9,441 nucleotides of DNA. It comes from Cyclobacteriaceae bacterium (GTDB lineage: Bacteria > Bacteroidota > Bacteroidia > Cytophagales > Cyclobacteriaceae). A model generated the notes under the pieces. The model had not been told where the DNA came from and did no database searches. It was given only the letters and a program-made list of their open reading frames with translations. The stretch spans positions 1 to 9,441 of the forward strand of contig JAIENH010000333.1 in assembly GCA_019751475.1 (NCBI GenBank), given 5' to 3'. A program made the translations under genes and the position numbers. Of this stretch, positions 1 through 6,208 are shown one piece after another (position 1 is the first letter of the stretch; every line of letters starts with the position of its first letter).

Positions 1-95
1 ATGGGAAAAAGTTATTGAGATGGTTCGACCCCAAATACTTCAGGCTGCTTAGAGATGCGACATTTTGGAATACACCCATCAAAACCGTACTCTAA
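1..95 (+). CDS. Possible C-terminal tail of an upstream gene (partial)
   Basis: From base 3 a frame stays open for 30 codons to a TAA at 93-95. The encoded tail contains LLRWFDPKYFRLLRDATFWN, is rich in aromatic and basic residues, and uses codons that look protein-like. I do not recognise the family. A second frame, from base 2 to a TAG at 50-52, ends in RPQILQAA and could be the real tail instead, so the reading frame is uncertain. Either way a gene probably enters from the left and ends shortly before the PIN-domain gene. Confidence 0.3.
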   Translation, partial: GKKLLRWFDPKYFRLLRDATFWNTPIKTVL

Positions 96-126
96 GTAGT
101 TATTGGTGAATTTCATAGTTTTGTAC

Positions 127-582
127 ATGAAATTCTATGTGGACACATCGGTATGGGGTGGATACGAAGATGTCGAATTTTCTGAGTGGACTAAATTGTT
201 TTTCAAAGAAGCTGAGCAGGGCAAGTTTTCGGTTATTCTTTCGGACGTCACTCTTAAAGAATTAAGCTTTGCTCCCGAAAAGATCAGAATGCTTCCTTAT
301 GAGCTCGGCATTAAGTCAATTGAAACAATTGAATTAAGTGATGAGCACATAGCACTTGCCAATAAATATGTCCAGGAGGGTGCATTAACCGAAAAATTTC
401 ACTCAGATGCTCAACACATTGCTATGGCTACTATATTAAAAGTAGATATGTTGGTGAGTTGGAATTTTCGTCACATGGTTAACTTTTTCAGAATTAGACA
501 ATACAATTCCATTAATTTGAAATACGGTTACTCAATCATAGATATTAGAACACCAAAGGAAGCCTTATATGGAGAGTACTAA
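127..582 (+). CDS. PIN-domain ribonuclease, VapC-like toxin
   Basis: A 151-residue single-domain protein of the PIN nuclease superfamily, which cuts RNA with Mg2+/Mn2+ held by a cluster of acidic residues. The expected residues are visible: D6 in the N-terminal strand (FYVDTSVWGG), E45 (TLKELS), D94 (HSDAQHIAMA), and N113 in SWNFRH, where many PIN domains carry D or N. The C-terminal YGYSIIDIRTPKEAL matches a PIN subfamily common in Bacteroidota and Cyanobacteria. The ATG at 127 is preferred because the fold starts at once with KFYVDTS; an in-frame TTG at 103 would add eight unexplained residues. The last 14 bases overlap a small downstream gene in another frame, implying translational coupling and a toxin-antitoxin pair. 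The region is visibly richer in A+T than the genes after it, consistent with an accessory module. The fold is clear; the toxin role is inferred from family and context. Confidence 0.85.
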   Translation: MKFYVDTSVWGGYEDVEFSEWTKLFFKEAEQGKFSVILSDVTLKELSFAPEKIRMLPYELGIKSIETIELSDEHIALANKYVQEGALTEKFHSDAQHIAMATILKVDMLVSWNFRHMVNFFRIRQYNSINLKYGYSIIDIRTPKEALYGEY

Positions 583-736
583 AACAACTGCCTTCAAGTC
601 AGTCGATTTTATGAGGACTGTTAGGGAAAAACTTACGAGGGAGTACCTTGATAATCCTGAGAAATACCGGGCAAGTCTTGCCCAGGAAATGAAAAAATTC
701 AAGTCCCACTTGATGGCGGTTCATCCCAAGAAATAA
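569..736 (+). CDS. Small partner of the PIN protein, putative antitoxin
   Basis: A 55-residue basic, probably helical protein. Its ATG lies inside the end of the PIN gene (14-base overlap, different frame) and it ends at TAA 734-736. The core AFKSVDFMRTVREKLTREYL resembles the small proteins (pattern F-x-[AS]-V-x-x-M-R-x-[IV]-R-x-x-[IL]) found directly after this PIN subfamily in other bacteria, which are usually annotated as hypothetical. The C-terminal half, NPEKYRASLAQEMKKFK, is charged and could wrap a partner. No helix-turn-helix or AbrB/MazE-type DNA-binding fold is evident, so autoregulation cannot be claimed. The next gene starts 11 bases later, so the cysteine desulfurase could be partly read from the same transcript. 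The ORF is well supported by overlap, length and composition; the antitoxin function is inference. Confidence 0.7.
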   Translation: MESTKTTAFKSVDFMRTVREKLTREYLDNPEKYRASLAQEMKKFKSHLMAVHPKK

Positions 737-747
737 GTAGTGTTTTT

Positions 748-1887
748 ATGAGAGTTTATTTAGACAATGCCGCCACCACCCCGCTTGATCCGGAAGTGTT
801 TGAAGCCATGCGTCCTTTTCTGTTAGAGGATTTTGGCAATCCTTCCTCTACCCACGCACACGGTCGCAAGGTGCGTGCGGCCATCGAGTCGGGACGAAAG
901 AAAGTGGCCGAGTTGCTCAACTGCACTCCAGGTGAAATCATCTTTACCTCCGGTGGCACCGAGGCCGACAATACGTTGATTCGTTGCAGTATTGATACAT
1001 ACCACTTGCAACATGCCATCTCTACGCCTATCGAGCATCATGCGGTGACCCACACGCTTGAAATGTTGCAAAAAGAAGGAAAGATCAACCTGCATTTCGT
1101 TGACCTGGATGAAAGGGGCCACGTAAGCTACACTCATCTCGAAAGTCTGCTGAAAGAATTTCCACATGCGTTAGTTTCGCTCATGCATGCTAACAATGAA
1201 GTGGGCAATCTGCTGGATATTGAAAAGGTGGGTGAGCTGTGCCAACAGTACAACGCTTACTTTCAATCCGACACGGTGCAGACCATGGGCCACTATCGCC
1301 ACGACATGAAAAAGCTTAAGGTTCATGGACTCACCGCGGCTGCGCATAAGTTTCACGGGCCCAAAGGCGTGGGATTCATGTACATTAACAAAGACAAGAA
1401 AATACATCAATTCATTCACGGAGGTGCACAAGAGCGCAACATGCGGGGCGGCACCGAAAATGTGTACGGCATCATCGGCCTTGCCAAGGCATTGGAAATC
1501 AGCTACCGCGACATGGCGGAACACGAAAATCAAATCAAAAAACTAAAAGCTCGTATGATTGAAAAACTGCGTGCTGCAGTATCCGGAGTGGATTTTCATG
1601 GCGACTCGGCTAATCTTGAGAAAAGTCTTTACACCGTCTTGAACGTATGCCTTCCGGAATCGGAAGAAAATGAAATGCTGCTTTTCAATTTGGATATGCA
1701 AGGTATTTCCGCCTCAGGTGGCAGCGCCTGTTCCAGCGGGGCATCCACGGGTTCGCATGTGCTGGGTGCTCTCTATCCTGGCTCCAAGCGCGGAGCGGTG
1801 AGATTTTCATTTAGCAAATTCAATACAGCGGAAGAAATTGACTTTACTGTTGAAAAGCTGGCAGAACTTTATCGTGTGCCGGCTTAA
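748..1887 (+). CDS. Cysteine desulfurase, NifS/IscS family
   Basis: A 379-residue pyridoxal-phosphate enzyme (fold type I, class V aminotransferase) that converts L-cysteine to L-alanine and leaves a persulfide on its own cysteine for Fe-S cluster assembly or tRNA thiolation; cytosolic. Visible landmarks are the N-terminal YLDNAATTPLDP, the FGNPSSTHAHGR segment, the cofactor-binding SGGTEADN (68-75), EHHAV (His 97/98 stacking on PLP), SDTVQ (D175, Q178), the Schiff-base lysine K201 in AAHKFHGPKG, RGGTEN (233-238), and the catalytic C328 in SGGSACSSGA. All key residues are present and the length is normal for NifS-like members. No IscU, IscA or IscR gene adjoins it, so its sulfur acceptor cannot be read from context. 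It ends convergently with the CoA-transferase gene, sharing TTAA. The family is certain; the choice between IscS and NifS roles is open. Confidence 0.96.
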   Translation: MRVYLDNAATTPLDPEVFEAMRPFLLEDFGNPSSTHAHGRKVRAAIESGRKKVAELLNCTPGEIIFTSGGTEADNTLIRCSIDTYHLQHAISTPIEHHAVTHTLEMLQKEGKINLHFVDLDERGHVSYTHLESLLKEFPHALVSLMHANNEVGNLLDIEKVGELCQQYNAYFQSDTVQTMGHYRHDMKKLKVHGLTAAAHKFHGPKGVGFMYINKDKKIHQFIHGGAQERNMRGGTENVYGIIGLAKALEISYRDMAEHENQIKKLKARMIEKLRAAVSGVDFHGDSANLEKSLYTVLNVCLPESEENEMLLFNLDMQGISASGGSACSSGASTGSHVLGALYPGSKRGAVRFSFSKFNTAEEIDFTVEKLAELYRVPA

Positions 1888-3179
1888 TGTAAAAAGTAGT
1901 GGTTGCTTCCAAACCGCTTGATAATTTGTTGCTCTAAGCTATCGCGGTGATTGGGATGAGCAATACCCATGAGTGCAAGCGCCCGTTGATGAAGGTTTTT
2001 TCCATAGAGATTGGCTACTCCGTATTCGGTAACAACGTAATGCACGTGTGCACGCGTGGAGACAACCCCGGCACCTTGCTTAAGAAAAGGTACAATCTTC
2101 GACTCGCCCTTTTTTGTGGCGGATGTCAACGCCAGAATTGGTTTGCCATGATCTGACAACGATGCCCCCCTGATAAAATCCATTTGCCCGCCCACACCGG
2201 AATATTGATAGGTGCCGATAGAGTCAGCACACACCTGGCCTGTAAGGTCAATCTCAATGGCACTATTGATGGCAACAACTTTTGGATTCGTACGGATCAC
2301 GCGCGTGTCATTCACATAACTCGCCTCCAAAAACGCAAAGGCTGGGTTATCGTGTATAGCTTTGTATAATATGTCCGTACCAATCGCGAAAGCAGATACC
2401 ACCTTGCCGGGATGTTTCTTTTTATACGCATTCGTGATCACACCTTTCTGCAACAAATCGATGACACCATCAGAAAACATCTCGGTGTGAATACCCAGGT
2501 CTTTGCAATGCCCCAACGATTGTAGCACGGCATCCGGAATGGCGCCAATACCCATCTGGAGTGTGGAGCGATCTTCCACCAGGCCTGCGATTAGTTTACC
2601 AATCGTTTTCTCCGCATCGGAAATCCGGTCGCTGTACCGAACTTGTGGCAGCGCATCATCACACATTACAGCAGCATCAAATTCTCGTATGTGAATAAAC
2701 CCATCACCATGCGTGCGGGGCATGTTTGGATTCACCTGTGCAATTATCTTCTTGGCATGTTTTGCCGCAGCCTTCGCCACATCCACGGAAGTGCCCAACG
2801 AACAATAACCATGTTGATCAGGTGGCGATACATGAATAAAGGCAACATCCAGTGGCAAAACATCACGCTCAAACAATTTTGAAATCTCACTCAGAAAGAT
2901 GGGAATGTATTCACCTCCGCTGTCGTTCACGCATTCGCGAATGTTATCTGACACAAAGAGGGAGTTGAAATAAAACTTGCCACGAAACTCAGGCTTTGCG
3001 AGAGGCATCGGACCCAGCGTGCTCACCGCTGTCAGTTCTACATTTTCGAGGCGGTGTGCTTGAGCAGCCAGTGCATTGATGAGAAATAACGGGGTGGCGG
3101 CACTACCGTGCAAAAAGACCCGATGGCCGGATTGAACGATGGCGAGTGCTTCTTCAGCCGATGTATATGAAATGGGCAT
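1884..3179 (-). CDS. Acetyl-CoA hydrolase/CoA-transferase (4-hydroxybutyrate CoA-transferase type)
   Basis: A 431-residue cytosolic enzyme of CoA-transferase family I (acetyl-CoA hydrolase/transferase: Cat1, AbfT and butyryl-CoA:acetate transferase relatives). The family moves CoA between acyl groups through a glutamyl-CoA thioester. Landmarks: an N-terminal domain with HGSAATP (24-30) and HVSPPDQHGYCSLGTSVD (116-133), then the C-terminal domain with MGIGAIPDAV (209-218), LGIHTEMFSDG (228-238) carrying the likely catalytic Glu E233, the CoA-binding GVGGQMDF (328-335), and VVTEYGVANLYGK near the end. Length and motif order match 4-hydroxybutyrate CoA-transferases. The true acyl substrate (acetate, butyrate, 4-hydroxybutyrate or succinate) cannot be told from sequence. 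It starts at an ATG just left of the palindromic element at 3245-3371 and ends on the stop codon of the cysteine desulfurase, with no room for a separate terminator. Confidence 0.93.
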   Translation of the reverse strand: MPISYTSAEEALAIVQSGHRVFLHGSAATPLFLINALAAQAHRLENVELTAVSTLGPMPLAKPEFRGKFYFNSLFVSDNIRECVNDSGGEYIPIFLSEISKLFERDVLPLDVAFIHVSPPDQHGYCSLGTSVDVAKAAAKHAKKIIAQVNPNMPRTHGDGFIHIREFDAAVMCDDALPQVRYSDRISDAEKTIGKLIAGLVEDRSTLQMGIGAIPDAVLQSLGHCKDLGIHTEMFSDGVIDLLQKGVITNAYKKKHPGKVVSAFAIGTDILYKAIHDNPAFAFLEASYVNDTRVIRTNPKVVAINSAIEIDLTGQVCADSIGTYQYSGVGGQMDFIRGASLSDHGKPILALTSATKKGESKIVPFLKQGAGVVSTRAHVHYVVTEYGVANLYGKNLHQRALALMGIAHPNHRDSLEQQIIKRFGSNHYFLH

Positions 3180-3225
3180 GGTATTTTTTCAACAGAAAGA
3201 TACGGGCGCAAGAAACAATCTCCCG

Positions 3226-3233
3226 TACTTTTG
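3226..3233 (+). promoter_or_regulatory. Candidate Bacteroidota -7 box (TACTTTTG)
   Basis: TACTTTTG fits the TAnnTTTG -7 consensus of the Bacteroidota primary sigma factor exactly. No clear TTTG lies 19-21 bases upstream, so support is partial. If used, transcription would begin near 3240 and run through the palindromic element into the DUF2520 gene, putting that element in the 5' leader. Confidence 0.3.
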
Positions 3234-3244
3234 TTCAAATTATT

Positions 3245-3371
3245 GGGCATCTCTAAAACCCTATAATAGTGATACGTCATTCCGGCCTTTGAGCCGGAAT
3301 CTCGATTTCACCATTGCACAAGCGGATACCGGAACAAGTCCGGTATGACTGTAGGGGTTTTTACGATGCCC
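3245..3371. repeat. Nested palindromic element, MITE- or REP-pair-like
   Basis: A 127-base non-coding unit that folds on itself at three levels. The outer ends are inverted: GGGCATC at 3245-3251 pairs with GATGCCC at 3365-3371, and the similarity continues for about 20 bases (CTAAAACCCTA against TAGGGGTTTTTA, with one or two gaps). Inside, GTCATTCCGG (3276-3285) is inverted relative to CCGGTATGAC (3340-3349). Each of these also heads its own hairpin: ATTCCGGC/GCCGGAAT with a 6-base loop (3279-3300), and ATACCGGA/TCCGGTAT with a 5-base loop (3326-3346). No target-site duplication is obvious and there is no ORF. The terminal repeats suggest a miniature transposable element mobilised in trans, and the GTCATwCCGG hairpins resemble dispersed REP-type repeats of bacterial genomes. 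Assignment to a transposase family is not possible here. Confidence 0.7.
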
Positions 3372-3403
3372 TAGTGTTAATTTTTTAACCTTATCTTTCA
3401 ATC

Positions 3404-4195
3404 ATGCCGTCTCACTCCGCTGTCTCCTTCATTGGCTCAGGCAACCTCGCCTGGCACCTGGCGCCTGCACTCGACAATGCCGGGTATGTAGTAAAGGAAG
3501 TGTATAGCCCTCATCCCAGTCATGCCGAAGCGCTGACGGAGCGACTCTACCAGGCCGAAGTGAAAGCCTCGCTTGATTTTTCCACCAGCCCGTGTACTCT
3601 CTTTATCATCGCCACCACAGACGAAGCCATACGCGAGGTAGCTTCCGAGATTATTCTTCCTGACGATGCCATTTTAATCCACACATCCGGCAGTCAGCCA
3701 CTCGAGGTGCTTCAATTAGCGGCCGCCCAATCCATGGGTGTGTTTTATCCGTTGCAAAGTTTTAGCAAAGCCAAAAAAGCAGACTTCAAGTCAGTGCCGA
3801 TATTCATTGAAAGCAGCAATGAAGAAACAGAGAAAACATTGTTCGCTATGGCGAAAGCCATTGGCAGCCAGGCAAAAAAAATTACGGCTACAGAACGTAA
3901 AGCGCTGCATGTGGCAGCAGTGTTTGCCTCCAATTTCACCAATTACATGCTCACGCTTTCCAAAGACATTCTTCAGCAAAACAGTTTGAGCTTTGACTTG
4001 TTGAAACCCCTCATCAGCGAAACGATTAATAAAAGTCTGGCTCTTGGGCCTGAAAGCGCCCAAACAGGGCCAGCCATGCGGGGCGACCTTGAAATACTAG
4101 ACCAGCACCTGGAGTTTTTGCAAGACGATGAAACGGTGCAAGAAATCTACAAACTTATCAGCCAGAATATTATTGACCACTACACAAAAGCATAA
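3404..4195 (+). CDS. DUF2520 Rossmann-fold protein (NADP-oxidoreductase-like)
   Basis: A 263-residue cytosolic protein of the Rossmann-like plus DUF2520 architecture. The N-terminal dinucleotide-binding loop is VSFIGSGNLAWHLAPAL (GxGNxA-type, residues 7-23), followed by FIIATTDEAI (66-75) and LIHTSGSQPLEVL (near 90-102). The middle carries FYPLQSFSK, and the C-terminal all-helical DUF2520 part has ALHVAAVFASNFTNYML, where His and Asn sit as in pyrroline-5-carboxylate reductase and 6-phosphogluconate dehydrogenase-like folds, then QTGPAMRGD. The layout suggests an NAD(P)-dependent dehydrogenase, but no substrate is established for this family. Length is typical. The ATG at 3404 sits right before the glycine-rich strand. 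The plug-repeat gene follows after 37 bases on the same strand, so the two may be co-transcribed, though no functional link is evident. Confidence 0.9.
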   Translation: MPSHSAVSFIGSGNLAWHLAPALDNAGYVVKEVYSPHPSHAEALTERLYQAEVKASLDFSTSPCTLFIIATTDEAIREVASEIILPDDAILIHTSGSQPLEVLQLAAAQSMGVFYPLQSFSKAKKADFKSVPIFIESSNEETEKTLFAMAKAIGSQAKKITATERKALHVAAVFASNFTNYMLTLSKDILQQNSLSFDLLKPLISETINKSLALGPESAQTGPAMRGDLEILDQHLEFLQDDETVQEIYKLISQNIIDHYTKA

Positions 4196-4232
4196 GAGAA
4201 AATTCGTAGCTTCATTGTCAAATTCAAAGGCT

Positions 4233-4685
4233 ATGAAAACATTAATTCTGCTCTTTGTTGGCGTGATGTTCGTTGAATTTGTTACCGCGCAAGACCAAAA
4301 TTTGAGCGATGCAACTAAGCCACTGTACGTAATCAATAACACATCTCCCGAAATGGGCTTTCTCAACGTTGACAAACTCAATCCTGAAGACATCAGCTCC
4401 ATCGCTGTATTAAAAGAAAAATCTGCTACCGAGGCCTACGGAAAAGCCGGTGAAAACGGAGTAGTCATCATTACCATGAAGACGCCTAATGTCGATACCC
4501 CACCAGCTAAGATAGGGCCGCTGTATGTGATTGATGACATAGTTCGGACGGGCTTGCTTGATCTTTCAAAAATCGATCCCGATCACATTCAGTCTATCTC
4601 TGTTTTGAAAGAGAAAACCGCGCTGGATGCCTATGGCGAAGCCGGTAAAAACGGAGTGGTGATCATCAATATGAAAAACCCATAG
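4233..4685 (+). CDS. Secreted protein of two tandem TonB-receptor plug-like repeats
   Basis: A 150-residue protein with an N-terminal signal peptide (MKTLILLFVGVMFVEFVTAQ, cleavage probably after A19 or Q20) and then two copies of one unit: residues 30-85 and 96-150. Each copy begins PLYVI and continues through a Leu/Asp-rich stretch, PEDISSIAVLKEKSATEAYG (copy 1) or PDHIQSISVLKEKTALDAYG (copy 2), then NGVVII and MK-x-P. This is the signature of the SusC/RagA plug domain (LYVIDG, DI-SI-VLKD-SA-YG, G-NGVI-ITTK), which normally sits in front of a 22-strand barrel or at the C terminus of M56/BlaR-like peptidases. Here there is no barrel, CarboxypepD-like domain or membrane anchor. The start at 4233 is chosen over an in-frame upstream ATG at 4128 because the signal peptide begins there and the upstream ATG lies inside the preceding gene. 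It probably acts in the periplasm or outside the cell; function unknown. Confidence 0.85.
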   Translation: MKTLILLFVGVMFVEFVTAQDQNLSDATKPLYVINNTSPEMGFLNVDKLNPEDISSIAVLKEKSATEAYGKAGENGVVIITMKTPNVDTPPAKIGPLYVIDDIVRTGLLDLSKIDPDHIQSISVLKEKTALDAYGEAGKNGVVIINMKNP

Positions 4686-4770
4686 TAAAAAAAGCCCGCC
4701 AGACCGGCCTTGATAAAATGTTGATTAAGAAATACGTGCGGTTCTAAAAATCTGCTGGCTCCGTTCCGCA

Positions 4771-4801
4771 TTTCAATGTCCTGAAAAATTGCATACATTT
4801 C
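4771..4801 (+). promoter_or_regulatory. Candidate promoter of the DUF1080 gene
   Basis: TTTC (4771-4774) and TACATTTC (4794-4801) are separated by 19 bases. Each departs by one base from the Bacteroidota TTTG and TAnnTTTG boxes. They lie 23 bases before the ATG at 4824, a suitable distance. The rest of the 138-base gap after 4685 shows no hairpin I can support. Confidence 0.35.
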
Positions 4802-4823
4802 GTTACAAAAAAATTAATACCGT

Positions 4824-5567
4824 ATGCGACACTTACTGGCTTTAAGCTTTTCACTCCTCTCTCTCGCGGCAGGTGCACAAGGCGTGCCCCGCGAATCTAT
4901 GGACCCACGCGTAACCGAAGTGTGGGATCTTAAACCCAGAAAAATAACTCCAAGTGTTAATCCGGGTGATGCGCCTTCTGATGCCATTGTGTTATTTGAT
5001 GGCAAAGACCTGAGCAAATGGAGCAACCTGGCAGGTGCAGAAGCCAAGTGGGAAGTGAAAGACGGAGCCATGACAGTAGTGAAAGGCACCGGAGATGTGA
5101 AGACGAAGCAACTCTTTGGTGACTTTCAATTGCATATTGAATGGCGCGCGCCCGCACAAGTAGAAAGTGAAGGCCAGGGACGCGGCAACAGCGGTATCTT
5201 TTTGCAAGAACGTTACGAGCTTCAGGTGCTTGATAGTTATGAGAGCGTGACGTACTCCAACGGGCAAGCAGGCTCCATCTACAAACAGTCGGTGCCATTG
5301 GTGAACGCAACCCGCAGACCGGGCGAATGGCAAAGCTATGATGTGATTTACACCGCACCTCGCTTCAGTGAAAACGGACGCGTGATTACGCCTGCTTACG
5401 TCACGGTTATTCACAACGGTGTGGTCATTCAAAACAACACACAAATTTTAGGGCCGACCGAGTATAAAGGACTGCCGGTTTATCAATCGCACGGAAAGGG
5501 CGCCATCAAATTGCAAGACCACGGCAATCCGGTGAGCTATCGCAATATTTGGATACGAGAGATGTAA
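4824..5567 (+). CDS. Secreted DUF1080 protein (3-keto-disaccharide hydrolase domain)
   Basis: A 247-residue exported protein: signal peptide at residues 1-18 (MRHLLALSFSLLSLAAGA, no lipobox cysteine), a short linker, then a DUF1080/3-keto-disaccharide hydrolase domain from about residue 53 to the end. The domain has a concanavalin-like beta-sandwich. Typical stretches are IVLFDGKDLSKW (55-66), AKWEVKDGAMTV, FGDFQLHIEWR (98-108), GNSGIFLQERYELQVLDSY (121-139), GSIYKQ, the WQSYDVIY strand, and the closing IKLQDHGNPVSYRNIWIR. Characterised relatives cleave 3-keto-glucosides made by periplasmic dehydrogenases, but many DUF1080 proteins remain untested. No oxidoreductase or glycoside hydrolase neighbour is present here to confirm a sugar pathway. 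It stands alone between its own likely promoter and a strong terminator at 5587-5618. Confidence 0.92.
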   Translation: MRHLLALSFSLLSLAAGAQGVPRESMDPRVTEVWDLKPRKITPSVNPGDAPSDAIVLFDGKDLSKWSNLAGAEAKWEVKDGAMTVVKGTGDVKTKQLFGDFQLHIEWRAPAQVESEGQGRGNSGIFLQERYELQVLDSYESVTYSNGQAGSIYKQSVPLVNATRRPGEWQSYDVIYTAPRFSENGRVITPAYVTVIHNGVVIQNNTQILGPTEYKGLPVYQSHGKGAIKLQDHGNPVSYRNIWIREM

Positions 5568-5586
5568 GCAAAAACTCTTCTAAAAG

Positions 5587-5618
5587 AAAAAGAGTCAGGT
5601 GATTGCCTGACTCTTTTT
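5587..5618. terminator. Bidirectional intrinsic terminator
   Basis: A perfect 13-bp stem: AAAAAGAGTCAGG (5587-5599), loop TGATTG, then CCTGACTCTTTTT (5606-5618), followed by two more T. Because the stem is flanked by A on one side and T on the other, it gives a U-tract in both directions. It lies 19 bases after the DUF1080 stop and 18 bases past the DUF1573 stop, so it serves both convergent genes. Confidence 0.93.
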
Positions 5619-5636
5619 TTATGGGATAATAAAATC

Positions 5637-6053
5637 TTACTGATTGGTCTGAATCACTTCACCATGGATGCGCAATACAATTACACTTGCTTCCACGTTG
5701 GCTGTTACGGTCACCGATTTATCAAAAGCGCCAATGCCAGCGGCATTGTAGGTTGCTTTTACGAAGCCTGAGCCACCTGGCAAGATCGGTTCTTTTGACC
5801 AATCAGGGGTAGTGCATCCGCATGAAGCTTGCACGTTGGTGATCACCATCGGCACCTTGCCAGTGTTGGTAAATTTAAATTCGTGCGTAGCGGGAGTTCC
5901 CTGCTTAATCTTTCCAAAATCAAAATTCTGATTATCAAAAGATGCGATGGCAGCATCAGCCTTTGCTACAGCGGGGGCAGCCGCTGTTACCTGCTGTGCT
6001 ATACCGGCCTTGGCAAAAAGGGCAAAAGCCGTAAGAATGAGTAGTTTTTTCAT
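5637..6053 (-). CDS. Exported DUF1573 protein
   Basis: A 138-residue protein with a signal peptide (MKKLLILTAFALFAKAGIAQ, residues 1-20), a short Ala-rich linker (22-37) and one DUF1573 domain, an immunoglobulin-like beta-sandwich related to the ASH/MSP families. Diagnostic segments are FDFGKIKQGTPATHEFKFTNTG (44-65), the conserved CGCTTPDWSKEPILPG (78-93) with paired cysteines C78 and C80, then VKATYNA and the closing LRIHGEV. The family is abundant in Bacteroidota and is exported; its role is unknown, with possible structural or adhesive functions only guessed. The ATG at 6053 is chosen because the signal peptide starts there; an in-frame ATG at 6122 would add 23 residues upstream of it and would overlap the -33 box. 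It has a recognisable promoter of its own and is divergent from the two-component operon, whose operator-like repeats could also affect it. Confidence 0.92.
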   Translation of the reverse strand: MKKLLILTAFALFAKAGIAQQVTAAAPAVAKADAAIASFDNQNFDFGKIKQGTPATHEFKFTNTGKVPMVITNVQASCGCTTPDWSKEPILPGGSGFVKATYNAAGIGAFDKSVTVTANVEASVIVLRIHGEVIQTNQ

Positions 6054-6073
6054 GTTTCGGTACAAATTTAGGT

Positions 6074-6105
6074 TAAACATACTGTGTTCTCCTGAACGAT
6101 ACAAA
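6074..6105 (-). promoter_or_regulatory. Bacteroidota-type promoter of the DUF1573 gene
   Basis: Read on the minus strand: TTTG (6105-6102), a 20-base spacer, then TATGTTTA (6081-6074). This matches the Bacteroidota consensus TTTG-N19-21-TAnnTTTG with a single mismatch in the last base. Transcription would start near 6067, giving a short leader before the ATG at 6053. Confidence 0.6.
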
Positions 6106-6130
6106 CCTCGCTCCAAAATCAATGCCGAGC

Positions 6131-6168
6131 TGTTAATGAAGTTGTAAAAGATGTTAATGACTTGTTAA
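6131..6168 (+). promoter_or_regulatory. Phased TGTTAA half-sites, likely response-regulator operator
   Basis: Four similar hexamers in the same orientation: TGTTAA at 6131, TGTAAA at 6143, TGTTAA at 6152 and TGTTAA at 6163. The offsets are 12, 9 and 11 bases, close to one helical turn each. The first and third copies extend to TGTTAATGA and lie 21 bases apart. OmpR/PhoB-family regulators bind such direct repeats as tandem dimers. The array sits between the DUF1573 promoter and the kinase gene start, so autoregulation by the response regulator encoded at 7479 is the simplest reading (inference). Confidence 0.55.
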
Positions 6169-6196
6169 ACCCTGCCCGGCAGGTATAAATACAAAT

Positions 6197-6204
6197 TACC
6201 TTTA
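6197..6204 (+). promoter_or_regulatory. Candidate -7 box of the two-component operon (TACCTTTA)
   Basis: TACCTTTA departs from TAnnTTTG by its last base and ends only four bases before the GTG at 6209, so the transcript would be almost leaderless. No good TTTG lies 19-21 bases upstream; the operator repeats occupy that side instead, which would fit an activator-dependent promoter. Confidence 0.3.
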
Positions 6205-6208
6205 CAAG

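Noticed and set aside
116..123. TAGTTTTG, a perfect -7 box match just before the PIN gene
   Set aside because: It ends three bases before the ATG and has no TTTG at the right distance upstream, so it may be chance in A+T-rich DNA.
1171..1533. 120-codon open frame on the minus strand
   Set aside because: It is antisense to the cysteine desulfurase, whose active-site motifs fix the real frame; its own translation matches no recognisable family.
3180..3403. Riboswitch or small RNA in front of the DUF2520 gene
   Set aside because: The structure is explained by inverted repeats of mobile-element type, and no known riboswitch core is recognisable.
4686..4823. Possible terminator around GCCCGCCAGACCGGCC after the plug-repeat gene
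   Set aside because: The arms do not pair over more than a few bases and no T-tract follows.
6054..6122. In-frame 23-residue N-terminal extension of the DUF1573 protein
   Set aside because: It would bury the signal peptide MKKLLILTAFALFAKAG inside the protein and covers the region holding its promoter.
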